A stretch of DNA of 64,000 nucleotides from Cristatella mucedo (Eukaryota; Bryozoa; Phylactolaemata; Cristatellidae), in assembly GCA_009760855.2 (NCBI GenBank), contig WPIO01000093.1, positions 182,001 through 246,000 of the forward strand. The letters run 5' to 3'. Both the position numbers and the translations under genes were made by a program. This document shows positions 38,389 through 50,900 of the stretch, one piece after another. Each line of letters begins with the position of its first letter. The stretch's first letter is position 1. The notes below the pieces were generated by a model, which made no database searches, was not told the origin of the DNA, and was given only the letters and a program-made list of their open reading frames with translations.

Positions 38389-40469
38389 TGAGTCTCGGGG
38401 TTTTGATTGGTCGGCTGGTGCCAAACAGCTGAGATAGATTCTCCTTCAGGTGAGTCTGCTGACTTGGCAGGTGAGGCTCCTCCCCGAAAATGTTGTGACA
38501 TATGGTGACGTAATAGCCCAAATCGGTAGGAACTGTGAACAAAATCGGTGGGGAAATCTGCCGTATAAACGCAGCTGTACACTTTCTCACCGGTGTTGGA
38601 AGGAAGATCCTCACTTCGCCTACGAAAATAAGCCACTGCTGAGACCACGCAGCATAGGCATCTGTGATGGGCCACTGCTGCCTTAATAATAATAATAATA
38701 ATAATAATACATTTAATATAGTGCCCTCAGAGGAGTCAATCTCTTTCTAGGCACTTTATATTTCCAGCAAAAGAACTCTCCTAGTCGTAGCATAAGGGAA
38801 AGCTTTGGGAAGAGGGCAAGCGTCCATCTTTCTGCCCGATTTCATCGCCGGTGAAGAGTAGCCGAACCGTGGCAGACCTAGAATGTCCTTAACGAAACAG
38901 GTTCGCCTTGTCTGCTGTTGACTGAGAGCTGCCACTGGTGGTTCGATGGTGATGGCAGGCCACTGAATTTCTTCGATTTAAAGCCCCTAGAGGTGATGGC
39001 CATTGACGACTCGCTGTTGGCCCGGTGGCATTGTTTAGCAGCCCAGCTAACGCCGAACTTCTACCGCCAAGGCTCTGCAATCCTTATAATAATTCGATCT
39101 GGTCAATCAACTATGTATGTATTTTGGCAGTGTTTGCTGTGAAGCCTTGGCTGCGACCAGTAGGAAATCAGGATGTTCGAATGTGCAGAGGGTTTTAGAT
39201 TGGTTTTTGCCATGAGCCCCAAGAAGCTTTATGCAAATTTGTCTGATGACAAGCCCATGCAGTTAGAGAAACTGAAATAGCATTGCTACTGTAACTAGTG
39301 TGATGTGTGGACATTTTAGCATGAGACTACCTAAAACCTACCCCTAAAAGCCCCCAGAAAACAGATTAGCAGATATCCCCTAGGCTCTCTAATCGAATGA
39401 GTATGAAGTGTAAATGTCCCTGCGTGTGTGTGCGCATGTGTTTGCTCGCTCGTCTGTTAGTTTCTGTTTGTGGCATATGCATGAATGAGTGTGCATGTAC
39501 TTGTGTACTCAGCCCATCTTTTTGAAGTTCCATAGGGATGGCTCGAGTGCTTGAAACCTAGTGCTCACTTCCATTTCACATGGGGTAGGAGTGGAAAGAA
39601 GCTGAACTGTTTTAGATAAGGCTATATATGAAACTATGTTTGTATGTCTTGATCTATGTTTGTGAAACTATGTTTGTATATCTTGGTATGTTTATGAAAC
39701 AGTGTATGTATGTCTTGCCAGCTGTGCTCACAGCTTCAGCTAGTTCTGCACTAATCGTGCACTTATGATTATGGTATTGTGAGGGTACATTTGCACTGTT
39801 GGTTTGGCCATACATGGAAAGCAACGACTTTTTTTTGGGAAAGCCTGCCATGTTTTCTGGTCATTCGTTGATAAGAGAGCTAGTGAGCACGGCGCCTGAC
39901 TAGACGACTGTTATGAATGTAATAATAACAATAAAAATAATGATGCATCTATTTAGCACCCTCGGGGAACTTAATCCCTTTCTAGGCACTTTGAGTATGC
40001 TGTAAGCATTTTAAAATAGTCAGTGAAAACATGCGCAGAGTCAGCACACTTTCAAAACAATGCTTAATTCACACGGACTGAGCAAACGCTCTGAGCGACA
40101 TATGCAGGTTTAGCTTGTTTTTTCAATTCCGTCAAGTCGGGGGAGGGGTGTCGTGACGTCAGTCAGAAGTGAGTTCCAGGCTTTGGAAGCATGCAAACTA
40201 AAGGCAGCATTCGTTCGAGACTTCGATCAGACAGTTGTCGTGATTTCGCACCTCCCCTTCTTTCCTGGGCATGCACGGTCGAAAATAGCTTCTTGCATAT
40301 GCCCCATTTCACGACTCCAACCATAGACTTCTCTTCCTTATTGCTTTCATTCGAGCTCTTGGCAGAGAAACCATAGTCATATATGAACAGAAGAACAAGA
40401 TATACACTTCCCTCCAAAGGTTTCTGCACACGTGGTCGATCGATCTCAGTTTGGTTGTTGCTAGTGCCA

Positions 40470-40520
<51 letters not shown>

Positions 40521-43500
40521 CACTTGATAAAGCGCCCTCAGAGAACTCAATCTCTTTCCCAGCGCTTTACATTTGCTGCAAAGGGAAACGCGATTGAATC
40601 GTGAGTAATATCATGCTTGATAGACAACATGAATAACATGGTTAGGGGTGACATGCACAGGGTCAGCATGCAAATGTGGTTAGTGGCAGCATGCACAGTG
40701 TCAGCACACGAAGGACGAATCACAGGGATCCACTAAATGCTGTCCTAAATAGGTGTGTTTTTAAGTTCTTTTTAAATGTGGTCAAGTCAGGGATGTTCTG
40801 ACGCAAGTTGGGAGGGAGTTCCTGACTTTGGGAGCATGCAAACCAAATGCACAGTCTCCAAAGGATTTGAGGTTTGTACAAGGTATTGGTAAACTGTTGG
40901 ATTCTGAAAAGTGCGTGGTACGATGCTTGGCCTGGTGGGGAGTAGGTCTGAGAGATAGGCTGGAGCCAAAGAAGGAAGTGACTTAAAAGTGAGTGACAAA
41001 ACCTTGAAGTCGATCCATTGCTTGACTGGTAGGTAACCAGTGCAGGTCGGCGAGAAGTGGTGTGATGTGGCAGCTGCGATGCTCACGACAGACAAGCCTA
41101 GCTGCGGAGTCTTGCACCAGCTGTAATCGCCTGATGGCACATGCCGGTAGGCCAGTAAGCAGTGAGTTACAGAAGTCAAGATGGCATGTCACAAATGCAT
41201 GGACCAACTTAGACGTCGTATCCTTATCTAAGGAACAAGGACTGACCGCTCTCCTGGCCAATTGCAAGCCATTGTTGCCAAAAAAGCCGATCCCAGCATA
41301 GGGCAGCAAAAAAGGGGAGCATCTTTGAGGTATGGTGAAAATCGAGGTAGTCAGGAGCAGCAAAACAGCAGCAAAGATTGCTGGAAAGGAAGTGCCAGAA
41401 TCAGCAGCAGGGGAATCGTCATTTGAAGAGCCCTCAACTGGGTACTGGTACCCATATCCATGCCCATACCCTTCGGAACTGTGTGAGCGTGGGTGGCGGT
41501 TGTAATCTTATAGGTGGGCTATCAATATGGGCAACCGATTGAGGGCTCTGGTCTACTGCAATTGCAACTGGTCGCGGTCTGACGATCGTGCATTTGAAGT
41601 AGGAGCAACGCTGCAGCGTTTTTGTGGTAGGAACAAAGCTGTAGCGTTCTCGCGAACCAACTCAAACGTGCGCCATCCTGTGCGCCATCCTGCCCTCCAA
41701 CTAATCGGACGGGTTACTTTCACCTTCTTGGTAGTTTTTGCTGGGTACGCCAATGCCGCACAATCGAACTGCTATCGACGGGCTTTATGTTTTTCCTACT
41801 ATGTTCAGTACTACTGTTAATGCTGCCGCAAGTACCCTCACATTTTTCTGGCCTCTCGTGGACCATTGAAACAGCTTATGAACGAAAAAATCGAGATATA
41901 AAATGAGATGACAATATAATCTGCCATGTGAGACTTGACTATAACAGAATGGCCAGTGCCTGTGGCCAACGTCGGTGAGTTATTTGTAGCCCAGCCAGGT
42001 GGCCTTTCTTACCATAGTTGTAAGTGGTGGATAGTAAATAGAAGGGGGTGTAAAACCGAACCCTGATGTACCCCCTTACTTTAAGGGGCTCCCTATGTGA
42101 TCGTCAGACGTTTACAGCTACCCTCCGAAATGTCTCTCTGAGGTGGAACCTTAATCAGTTTGATGTTCAATCGGGTCAAATGCTGCCGATTGAAGCATCA
42201 ATGGAGAAGCTCTACATCAATCTGCTTTGTTATGAAGATTCTTGTAAATTCAGAACAGTTGTGGAAAAAGGTGAGCCAACAACAGATCTATTTTATACCA
42301 CATTTCTGTAAAGGCTCCCCGGGGATTACTGTTGCCTGTTGACATCAATGCTTTGAAATGTCCTGCTGAGATAGGACCTAAATCATGCGATATATTGCTA
42401 GTGGTACCCAGGTGAGATAGTGGGTACTCAGTAAGGCCGTGGTAGTCGATGGTATCAAATGCTGCCTGGAGATTTGGCTGAAGTAGAAGAGAAACTCTAC
42501 CTAAAATGAAATTACTCAGAATGCCGTGTTACATTTGTAGCAGTCGTGTGCTGTGGATTAATAACTTCTAAAAACTGTCTGGACGTGACTTGCTAGGTTT
42601 GAAGTTTTGATACAGAGGTTAGCTGGTCTGCCAATACTTATTCCAGTTTTTGATTGGTGTAGCATTAGGGAGACTGGGTAGAGGTTACTAAAGTTCTCCT
42701 GGTCTGATTTATGCAGACAGCAGGGAATCTGGGCATCTCCACTAAGTAAGCATGGGTTTACAGGGCTGGTTTCTGGCGGTCTTTTTAGACTGAGGACTTG
42801 GTGAGCCGTGATGTCACGTTAAATAAGGTGGTTGCTCTTCACGACCTCGGAAGGTCGGGGTACGAATCTTACGGTGGGCGATCCTTTATTGCCTCTGCAA
42901 GCAGTGGGGGATGGTCTTTAACGCTATTCTGCTGCTATACAAAAATAAGTTTTTTAATTAGCTAGTACTTTTTTCAAGATAAGGCTAGTAATGGCATGCT
43001 GGAAGGTAGACTCTGAGATAGAGCAATGGAATGAGGTTGATGAGACTAGTAGGTATGTTACCTTGGGGATTGGCTCTCTGATCTTATTTATCCTGCATAT
43101 AAAGAGGCTAGAACATTGGACTGCTAGGTTGCCATAAGGATCGCCAGTTAAAGTGCTGACCTGGGAATGTTTTAAAGAAATTGTTGATGGTCGACATCAG
43201 GACTTTAGGATTGTGGATCTGCGATTTTACTATGTTTTATCCAAGCTAAACTTGACCTTAGCTAGTATGGATCGCCGGTTAAGGTGCTATGGGTTAAGGA
43301 AATGTTTGATGGTCGACATCATCATTTTTTATTTGTCTGTGATTTCACCATGTTCTATGTAAGATTGACTCGACCCATATTAAGCACAGACTGGTACGAA
43401 CTTGTGTGACAGTTGATGGGCAGTCAGTTCTGATATTCCTTATGCTTTTTCAAACATACATGTGGTCCTAGCTAGTTCAGTGTCTGCAGAGAATATTTAG

Positions 43501-44434
43501 CCACCCGGCCGAAGATGTACGATGTGTTGAGTCAGAAGAGCAAGCAAATAAAAAAACATCGGCTGACATAGTTTTGTAGCATTCCATCAGTGTGGACAGG
43601 TCGAATGGAGGATCGACCAAAATGGACGAGGAAATAAAACAAAGTACCAGCTGATTTAACAACCTCTTAGTATAGCAGTAGTAGAGCCCTTAAGGCCATC
43701 ATCGCTGCTTGCAACAATAAAGAATCACCCACCAAAGGATTCGAACGCGGGACTAAGTTCGTGAAAAGCAACCTCTTTATCTAGTGGGCCATTATGGCTC
43801 ACTCGGAAGATGTCGTTTATCGCCCTGCATCAATGCGAATGGTCGTAAGTTTTCGAATTCACTGATGTTTGATTCCAAGAGGGACACAACACACTTCAGA
43901 TCGAATGAGATATTCCATTGGTCAGGTGTCTTCAATTCGTCGTGGTGTGCAGGACATTAGAAACCTTGCTCAGACTGCCAAAGTTCCCATTGAGATGAGC
44001 TACTCGACTAAATAGCCCATGCCCCATCAAGCATATCGCCATGCACCCAGCTGTAGTGAGTAAGGCCTGCCGTTGGGAGACCAACGCCTCCGAGGGCTGC
44101 AGGCAGGCAGCTGTGTTTGTAGTGCAACCAGAGCTTATTTGATCGAACTGTGAGCTGCAGCCGATGCACTATGTCGTAACATAAAGATAGATCACCTTGC
44201 ACAGTCTGTGCTTGATCACGGTTTGAGCTGTGTGCTTAGCTAATTTTACCTTTTATTATAACATTGCAGAGTCAGGCACAGATAGCTACACCATTGCAAG
44301 TCTTCTACAACTTGTCGCTGCTTGCCCCCACTGTATACACTGTGGTTGCATCGTGCGAGAAGTCAGCCGCAGAAGCGATCGACCGTGCACTCGATCAGCG
44401 CCTTCTTACCTCGGCCGGCAGCAGCAGATCAGGT

Positions 44435-44504
<70 letters not shown>

Positions 44505-47500
44505 CGCCACTTAGCACTTACCCGCTGTGGTGTCGACACTTACAGGCTGGTTCTGGGCAGCAACTGCAATTATCTGACCGAAGCTTAAGTTGCTAGTTAT
44601 TGTGCATAGTCTTTCGTGTGTTTCGCGCCAGCTTCAGCAGCATCGGCTGTGACATGCAAATTCTTACTGTCGCTAGCATGTCACTGCAACGTCACCTTGG
44701 TACTGCCCATAAACTCGTTGAAAGAATTATCTGCAGTATGTGCTAGCAAAGGAAAGTCAAACCTTCTGCATCTTGCTTTGTCGAGTCTATCTCATTGCCA
44801 CATGCCATTGCATAGTAGTGGCACTTTGAATGATTGTTCTGTGAACACAAGCTGAGCATCCTCTCTGTCTCTTGCTGTTTGTCTCTTCCACTGTCTGTAT
44901 TGCTCTCTTTTTCCCTCTCTCGCCCTCTTCTCTGTTCTCTTTTTGTCTCTTTCTCTTTGTTTCTGTTGCTCTCCCGGTTGTACTCACTATCTTCCCCCTC
45001 TCCTCTTAACCCTCCCTCCCAACCCTCTCTTAGCCCTCTGTCTTAACTTCTTAACTCTCTCTCTTTCCTCCCTCCCTCTCCATTCCTCTGTTTACCGTCT
45101 CCTAGGGTTTTATTACACGCAATACTTCTACATATCCAGCACTATGTTGTGATCAAATAATCACGATGATAGTAGGTTCGATATTGGCTTTTCTAGGGCG
45201 CTAGGGGTTTTGTAGATAAAAGATAATTTAAATGTTACACATTGCTTTTGCAATCTTCATAAGGGAAGCTGTGTGAGCCAAGCTTAAATCTTCTGCTAGC
45301 GCCACTGGTCATTCTATGCTGTGTGGTGCTCACATATGCTCCGGGCTTTGCTGGTGGTGCGCATGGCTTTGCCTAGCCCGCTCGGCGGTTGTCGGTTTGC
45401 AGCTGCAACTCCGGGCCGCACTGCGATGCCCGCTCCAGGCAACACGGCAGCCTTCAGAGCTGCCCTGTGGACCAGTATGGAAAAGCTGGTGGACGCACTG
45501 TGCTCCTACTGCCTGCAGGTATCGCCGCCCGGCGGCTGCTGCAGCTGCTTCTGCTGCCGTTGCTCGGTGCGATGCCGCGGCGCGGGCATTGGTGCAGCTC
45601 GTACCCGTCGATACCACGATTGCTGCTGCCGTGAGGGGTGCCTCACCGCTGCTCCGCTCTCGCTGGTGGCGCCCTACCGGCAACCTACCTACCCCCCCCT
45701 GCTTGACATTGCCTTCTCCCGATCTTTCGGCTGGCAGTGCCTCTGCCGCCCCTGCTGCTGCTGCCGCCGCCGCTGCTCTCCGTGCTCAGCGTCCACTGCT
45801 GTGCACCGGCTGGCCACAGGTGCAGAACTTGCAACGAGTGCTGGAAAAGAAGCGTGACCCGGTGAGCCAGGTGTGCTTTATTACGGAGCTCGCAAAGGTA
45901 AGCACACTGTCCCAGTTCTCTGCCGTGCGGCGGCTAATTGGAGCCGGAGGCTTTTTTGACTAAACGTAGCTCTTCCCTGATCTTACGGCTGGTCATTGCC
46001 ACCGCCGGCCGGCGCTGTCTAGCTTGTACCACAGCTTGGGGGCTTCGAGAATTGCATGCAGTGACGACAGATTGCAACGTTTTGTGCTTGTCAGTGAGGC
46101 CTCGTGTGGCATGTCAATAGGCCTAGTCATTTTCGAGCATGCCAATTTACCTTGCATTAAGACTTAATTAGTGCAGAGGTGCAACGTCGATTGTGCTGCC
46201 AATCTCGACGATGTACCGTCGTGTCGACAGCAACTTAACTGACTTATTTGGTTTGCTTTTGCATTGAGCTTGTCACGTGCGATTGGAAGCGCTGCTATGA
46301 GTCTGCATTGCCAGAGTGCCCCATCTCCCCGGAAGTTAGGGGTTTAGCAGTATAGGGTTTTTTGCCTTTACATCAATGTGAGTGCATTCTCTCCATTCTC
46401 TACAGCTGCAGAGCCGGTTCTGCATGTGAGCCCACACATGTGGTTGCACACATTAAGCGGTGCTTACTCCTGTGGGCCTGTGGTTCAAGGGCTCCTGAAA
46501 TGTGCCTGCAATTATTATTTTATTTGCTACCCGATTGCTTTGAAGTGGACTCGTTATTCGGACCGCTTTGACTATCACAAAGGATGAATGGCTGATTCTT
46601 TTCCAGGTCTCCGAGATCGTGTGCCTCACTTCTGAGGAAGCACTCGTCCGGCTAAGTTTTGTAGTACAGCGATACACTGTGGGGGCTACGGTAGTCATCA
46701 GCAGGGGGCATACCGTAAATCTAGTTGTTGGTTAATTCACTTACATATGATTTACATCCTAAATTGAAACCCTTAACCGAAATCCTTAACTGCTCCCAGA
46801 TTAGCTCCTTCCCTAGTGATCCCTGTGATGATCTAGCTGATTGCTTCTCCAGCTTCTTTGTCAACAATATAGACAAGATCAGGGAGTCCATACCTAGGAT
46901 GGCAGCATCCCCCTGAACTCATGCCCCTCCATTCCATGCAGCACCTTAATGTCTACATTCAAGGAGGCTACAAGTGACCTCGTCCTGAAGTTAGTCATAT
47001 CCTAATCAAAGAGGACGACTAGTCCTCTGGTCCCTAGTCTCTCTGTCCTGCTTCTACGATGCATAGATCGGCTGCTGCCATGCATTACTAGCATCATAAA
47101 TGTGTCACTAGCCTCATTTCGTGTCCCAGCACCTCTTAAAAAGGCTGTAGTCAGGCCAAGCACTCAAGAAAGCAACACTAGACCAACCCCAGTCTCTCTT
47201 CAACTGTTTCCATCAAAGACATTGGAATGAGTCGTGAGCAGCTCAACTCATATATTGAAACCTCAAACCTTGCTAGTATGTTCCTGTCGGGTTTTAGTGG
47301 TAATCAGTCCACAGAGTCGGCATTGCTTTAGATGTATAACGACCTACTTAGGAATGCAGACTTAGATAGAGTCTCTCTGCTTGTTTTGCTCGATTTTTCG
47401 GCAGCTTTTGATACTATTGATCACTAAGTCCTTCTTGAGCGCCTCTTATCTCGCTTGGGCAATACTGGCACTGCATTGCAATAGTTCAGGTCCTATCTCA

Positions 47501-50500
47501 GTGGGAAACTCCGGAGTATATATGTGAATGAACAAAGATCATCCGAGAAACCTCTGAAGTATGGGGTACCCCAGGGTTCTAAGCTTGGTCCTGTTCTTTT
47601 CACGGTTTATACCCTCCCTCTAGCCGATGTGATTGCCAGGCACAATCAAGGCTTTTACTTCTGTGCAGATGGCACTCAGTTGTACCTTTGCTTTGATCCT
47701 TCCCAGTCCTCGAGCAAGTCGAATTCTCTCAACTCCCTTGCTGCATGCATGGATGACATTCCCATATGGATAGCAGCAATCTTTCTTGAATTGAATGATG
47801 ATAAAACCAACTTACCAGTTATGGGCAAACCAGGTGTGATTCATAAACTGGAAATTGTAACGCTTACAATTGGCTCTGCCGGCATTTCTTCTGTTGAATC
47901 TGCATGAAATCTTGGTGTCCTGTTCCAAAGTGAGTTTTCATGAGACGACCACATCAGTTCCACAGTCAAGCCTGCCTAATTCCAGCTACCTAACGTTGCT
48001 AAAATTAAGGCTCGTTTAGACAGGGATAATGCATCTAATTCGGTTCATGCATTTGTGACATCCCCTTTTGACTTCTGTAACATTGCTTGCAGGTCTACCG
48101 GCCTGTGCAATCAGAAGCCTTACAGCTGGTGCGCAACTCTGCAGCTAGGCTTGTCTGTCGTGAGCGTCGTAGTTGCCGCATCACACCACTTCTCGTTGGC
48201 CTGCACTGGCTCCCAGTCAAGCAACGCATTGACTTCTAGGTTTTGTCACTCACTTTTAGGTCCCTTCATTCTTTGGCCCCAGCCTATCTCTCGGATCTAC
48301 TCCCCCCACCAGGCTAAGCATCGTACCACCTGCTTTCTGGAATCTAATCGTTTACCTATACTTCATACGATCCTCAAATTTTTTGGAGACCGTGCCTTTA
48401 GTTCATATGCTCCCAAAGCCTGGAACACACTGCCGACTTGTGTCACGATTTTCCCTGACTTGACCACATCTGAAAAGAAACTAAAAACGCATCTGTTTGT
48501 TACAGCATTTAGTGAGCCCATGTGATTCGTCCTTTGTGTGCTTATGGGTCCTTACACTGTGCTTGCTGCTGCTAACCATGTTTGCATGCTGTCCTTGTGG
48601 ATATCACCTCTAACCATATGTATGCTTGTTGTTCATTGAGCATGCTACTGCTAACCATTCGATCATGCTTCCTTTACAGCAGCTATAAAGTGCCTAAAAA
48701 GAGATTGCATTTTCTGAGGGCACGATAACAAATGCATTATTATTGTTATTATTATTATTAGTATTAACCCCAATCCCAAGTGCAGATGTGCTACCTGGAC
48801 AGCCTTTCCATGCCGAACCATAAATCGCTTAGTGTTTGCACTACTGTACTTTTGATTCTAAACCCGTAAAAAAAACACACCTGGATCAATCCAACTTTGC
48901 TTTGAAAGACCGGCATTAGAGTCTGCTAACATAGCTTGTGAGCCCGCCCGGCTGACGAATGTTGCCGTTCTTTCTTAATTTAGCAAAGTCTCTTCTGGAG
49001 GAAAGATGAACAATATTTCAAAATGATTGTTAATAATTTCATTATCGCAATGCTACCAGACACAGCTGTGCCTTTATTGAGTTTAGGCTGTGCAACCCTG
49101 AGTGACCCGCTCTGTTGTTTGTTTTACTCTTTGCTGTCTGCTAAATTGCTTTGTTCTGGGATCCATTTGGGATTTACACAATTTTGTAAAAGTTCTCACT
49201 CCCGGTAGTTTTCCAATGGAATTGAATTTTCAGCTGTGAATGCATTTGTACATGCAAATAGCTTCGGGCAAATCGGCTGTGAATTTCATCGACAGACTTA
49301 TGGCATGGATGGGACGTACTGAATATTTTTTCAAAATATGTAGGTTGATCGGCCTAAGGCTTTTAGTTTGTGTCTCCTTAATAGAGCTGCAACGGCTAGT
49401 CAGCAGCCAGAGAGCTTCCCATGACCAATAGTCTCCTTGCTGTGTAATAATGCAGATTTGAGTCTGCGTGCCTAGTGAAGTAATAGTCGACTGGCGTCGC
49501 CTTTTTTGATGAATCGACCTCACATAAAAAATACTAGCTGATTTAACAGCTTCTTTTTGCTTAGCAGCAAAAGAACATTAAAGGCTATCACCACTGCTTG
49601 CAGCAGCAATAAAGGAACGCCCACCGCAGGATTTGAATTCTCGACCTCGTGACCGAGGACGTGAAGAGCAACCACCTTACCTAGTGTGCCATCACGGCCC
49701 AACGAGGGCTAGCTCAGAATTGCTCTGAGCAACATTTCCATCTTTTCTGCAGTCGAAGTGGCTGGCATATTTAGTGGCGATGCCGTTTCTGGTGCGAGCC
49801 ATTGCACTGGTCGACGGCATGCCCTCTTTCGATGTGTTCGACGGCTTTTGGGGTACTGCTCGCGCTTCCAGGTGGATCGCACTCGAACGAGCTCGTGTGG
49901 GCACTGTCAATCGGTTCAGATCTCAGCTGCCAGCATGGCAGCTGCAGGGTACTTTTGGTTCGGACCAGCCCCTCTCTTCCCAGGTGCTCGTCGGTGGATG
50001 CTCATTGCAAGCCTTCCCTAAGCTGACCGATTACATCCCGGCTTCTCCTCACGTGTATAAGAGCTTGTCCTCGGTGTCTCACGTTTCAATAATCAGAGTC
50101 TGCAATCTGTCGTCGAGCCTTCAGGGTCAGCCTTTCCCGGGGTGGGATGGGGGTTAGAGGTGAGTTGGCCTTGGTGGGTGGGGGGTCGTCTTTGATGCAA
50201 AGGCTAGCCCTTGCTCTCTTTTTGTCCGAACGTCTGCTCTCAATCCCCGGCAATTGGGCTGTGTGCCGTGGTCAGAAGCGGAGGCTTCCTGCAGCGCACG
50301 ACAAATAACTCGATTTCTTTTATTTCCCTCCGAGTTGCTTACTTTAGACCATTGCTATTCACTTCTCGATTAGCACCCCAGGAAGAGGAAGACCCTCGGG
50401 CCCTTTCAGCTAATCCGCGACTGGGCCACTGGGCCTGCTCTCACGGGTCAGCCGTGGGAGCAGGGACCTGATCGCTAGGACAGCAGCTCCTGAGCTCCGG

Positions 50501-50823
50501 AGGACGAGTTCCTCCTTGAAGGAGGAACTGCTGCAGAGGACTCAGAGATCCCTCCGACAGCTGTCGGAGCTAGCAGCGGCTCAACCTCCTAGATGCATAT
50601 GATTGTCCCTCGATTGCCTACCTTAGCTCAGAGCTACTCGCTGGCTCGTAGAGCAGGTGGTTGTGCAAGGAGCAACCTGACGTCATCGACGACTGACCTC
50701 AAAGTGCTCTTACTTGGGCTCCATGCTGATTCCCCAGTTTGGAAGCAGCCGTTGCAGATGCACGGGCTAGTACTTTGTGCATGTGTGGAGGTCTGAACTT
50801 ACCGAATTCGGGTTTGGGTGTGC

Positions 50824-50900
<77 letters not shown>

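Noticed and set aside
38160-38675. 171-codon antisense ORF with a His-Thr repeat
   Set aside because: It reads through the (GT)n microsatellite in COG5 intron 6.
49754-49985. Candidate for COG5 exon 10 because of DGMPSF...GFWG
   Set aside because: Phase and spacing do not fit exon 11. The 56294-56378 block has both correct phases and a better FW...TQ.LS match.
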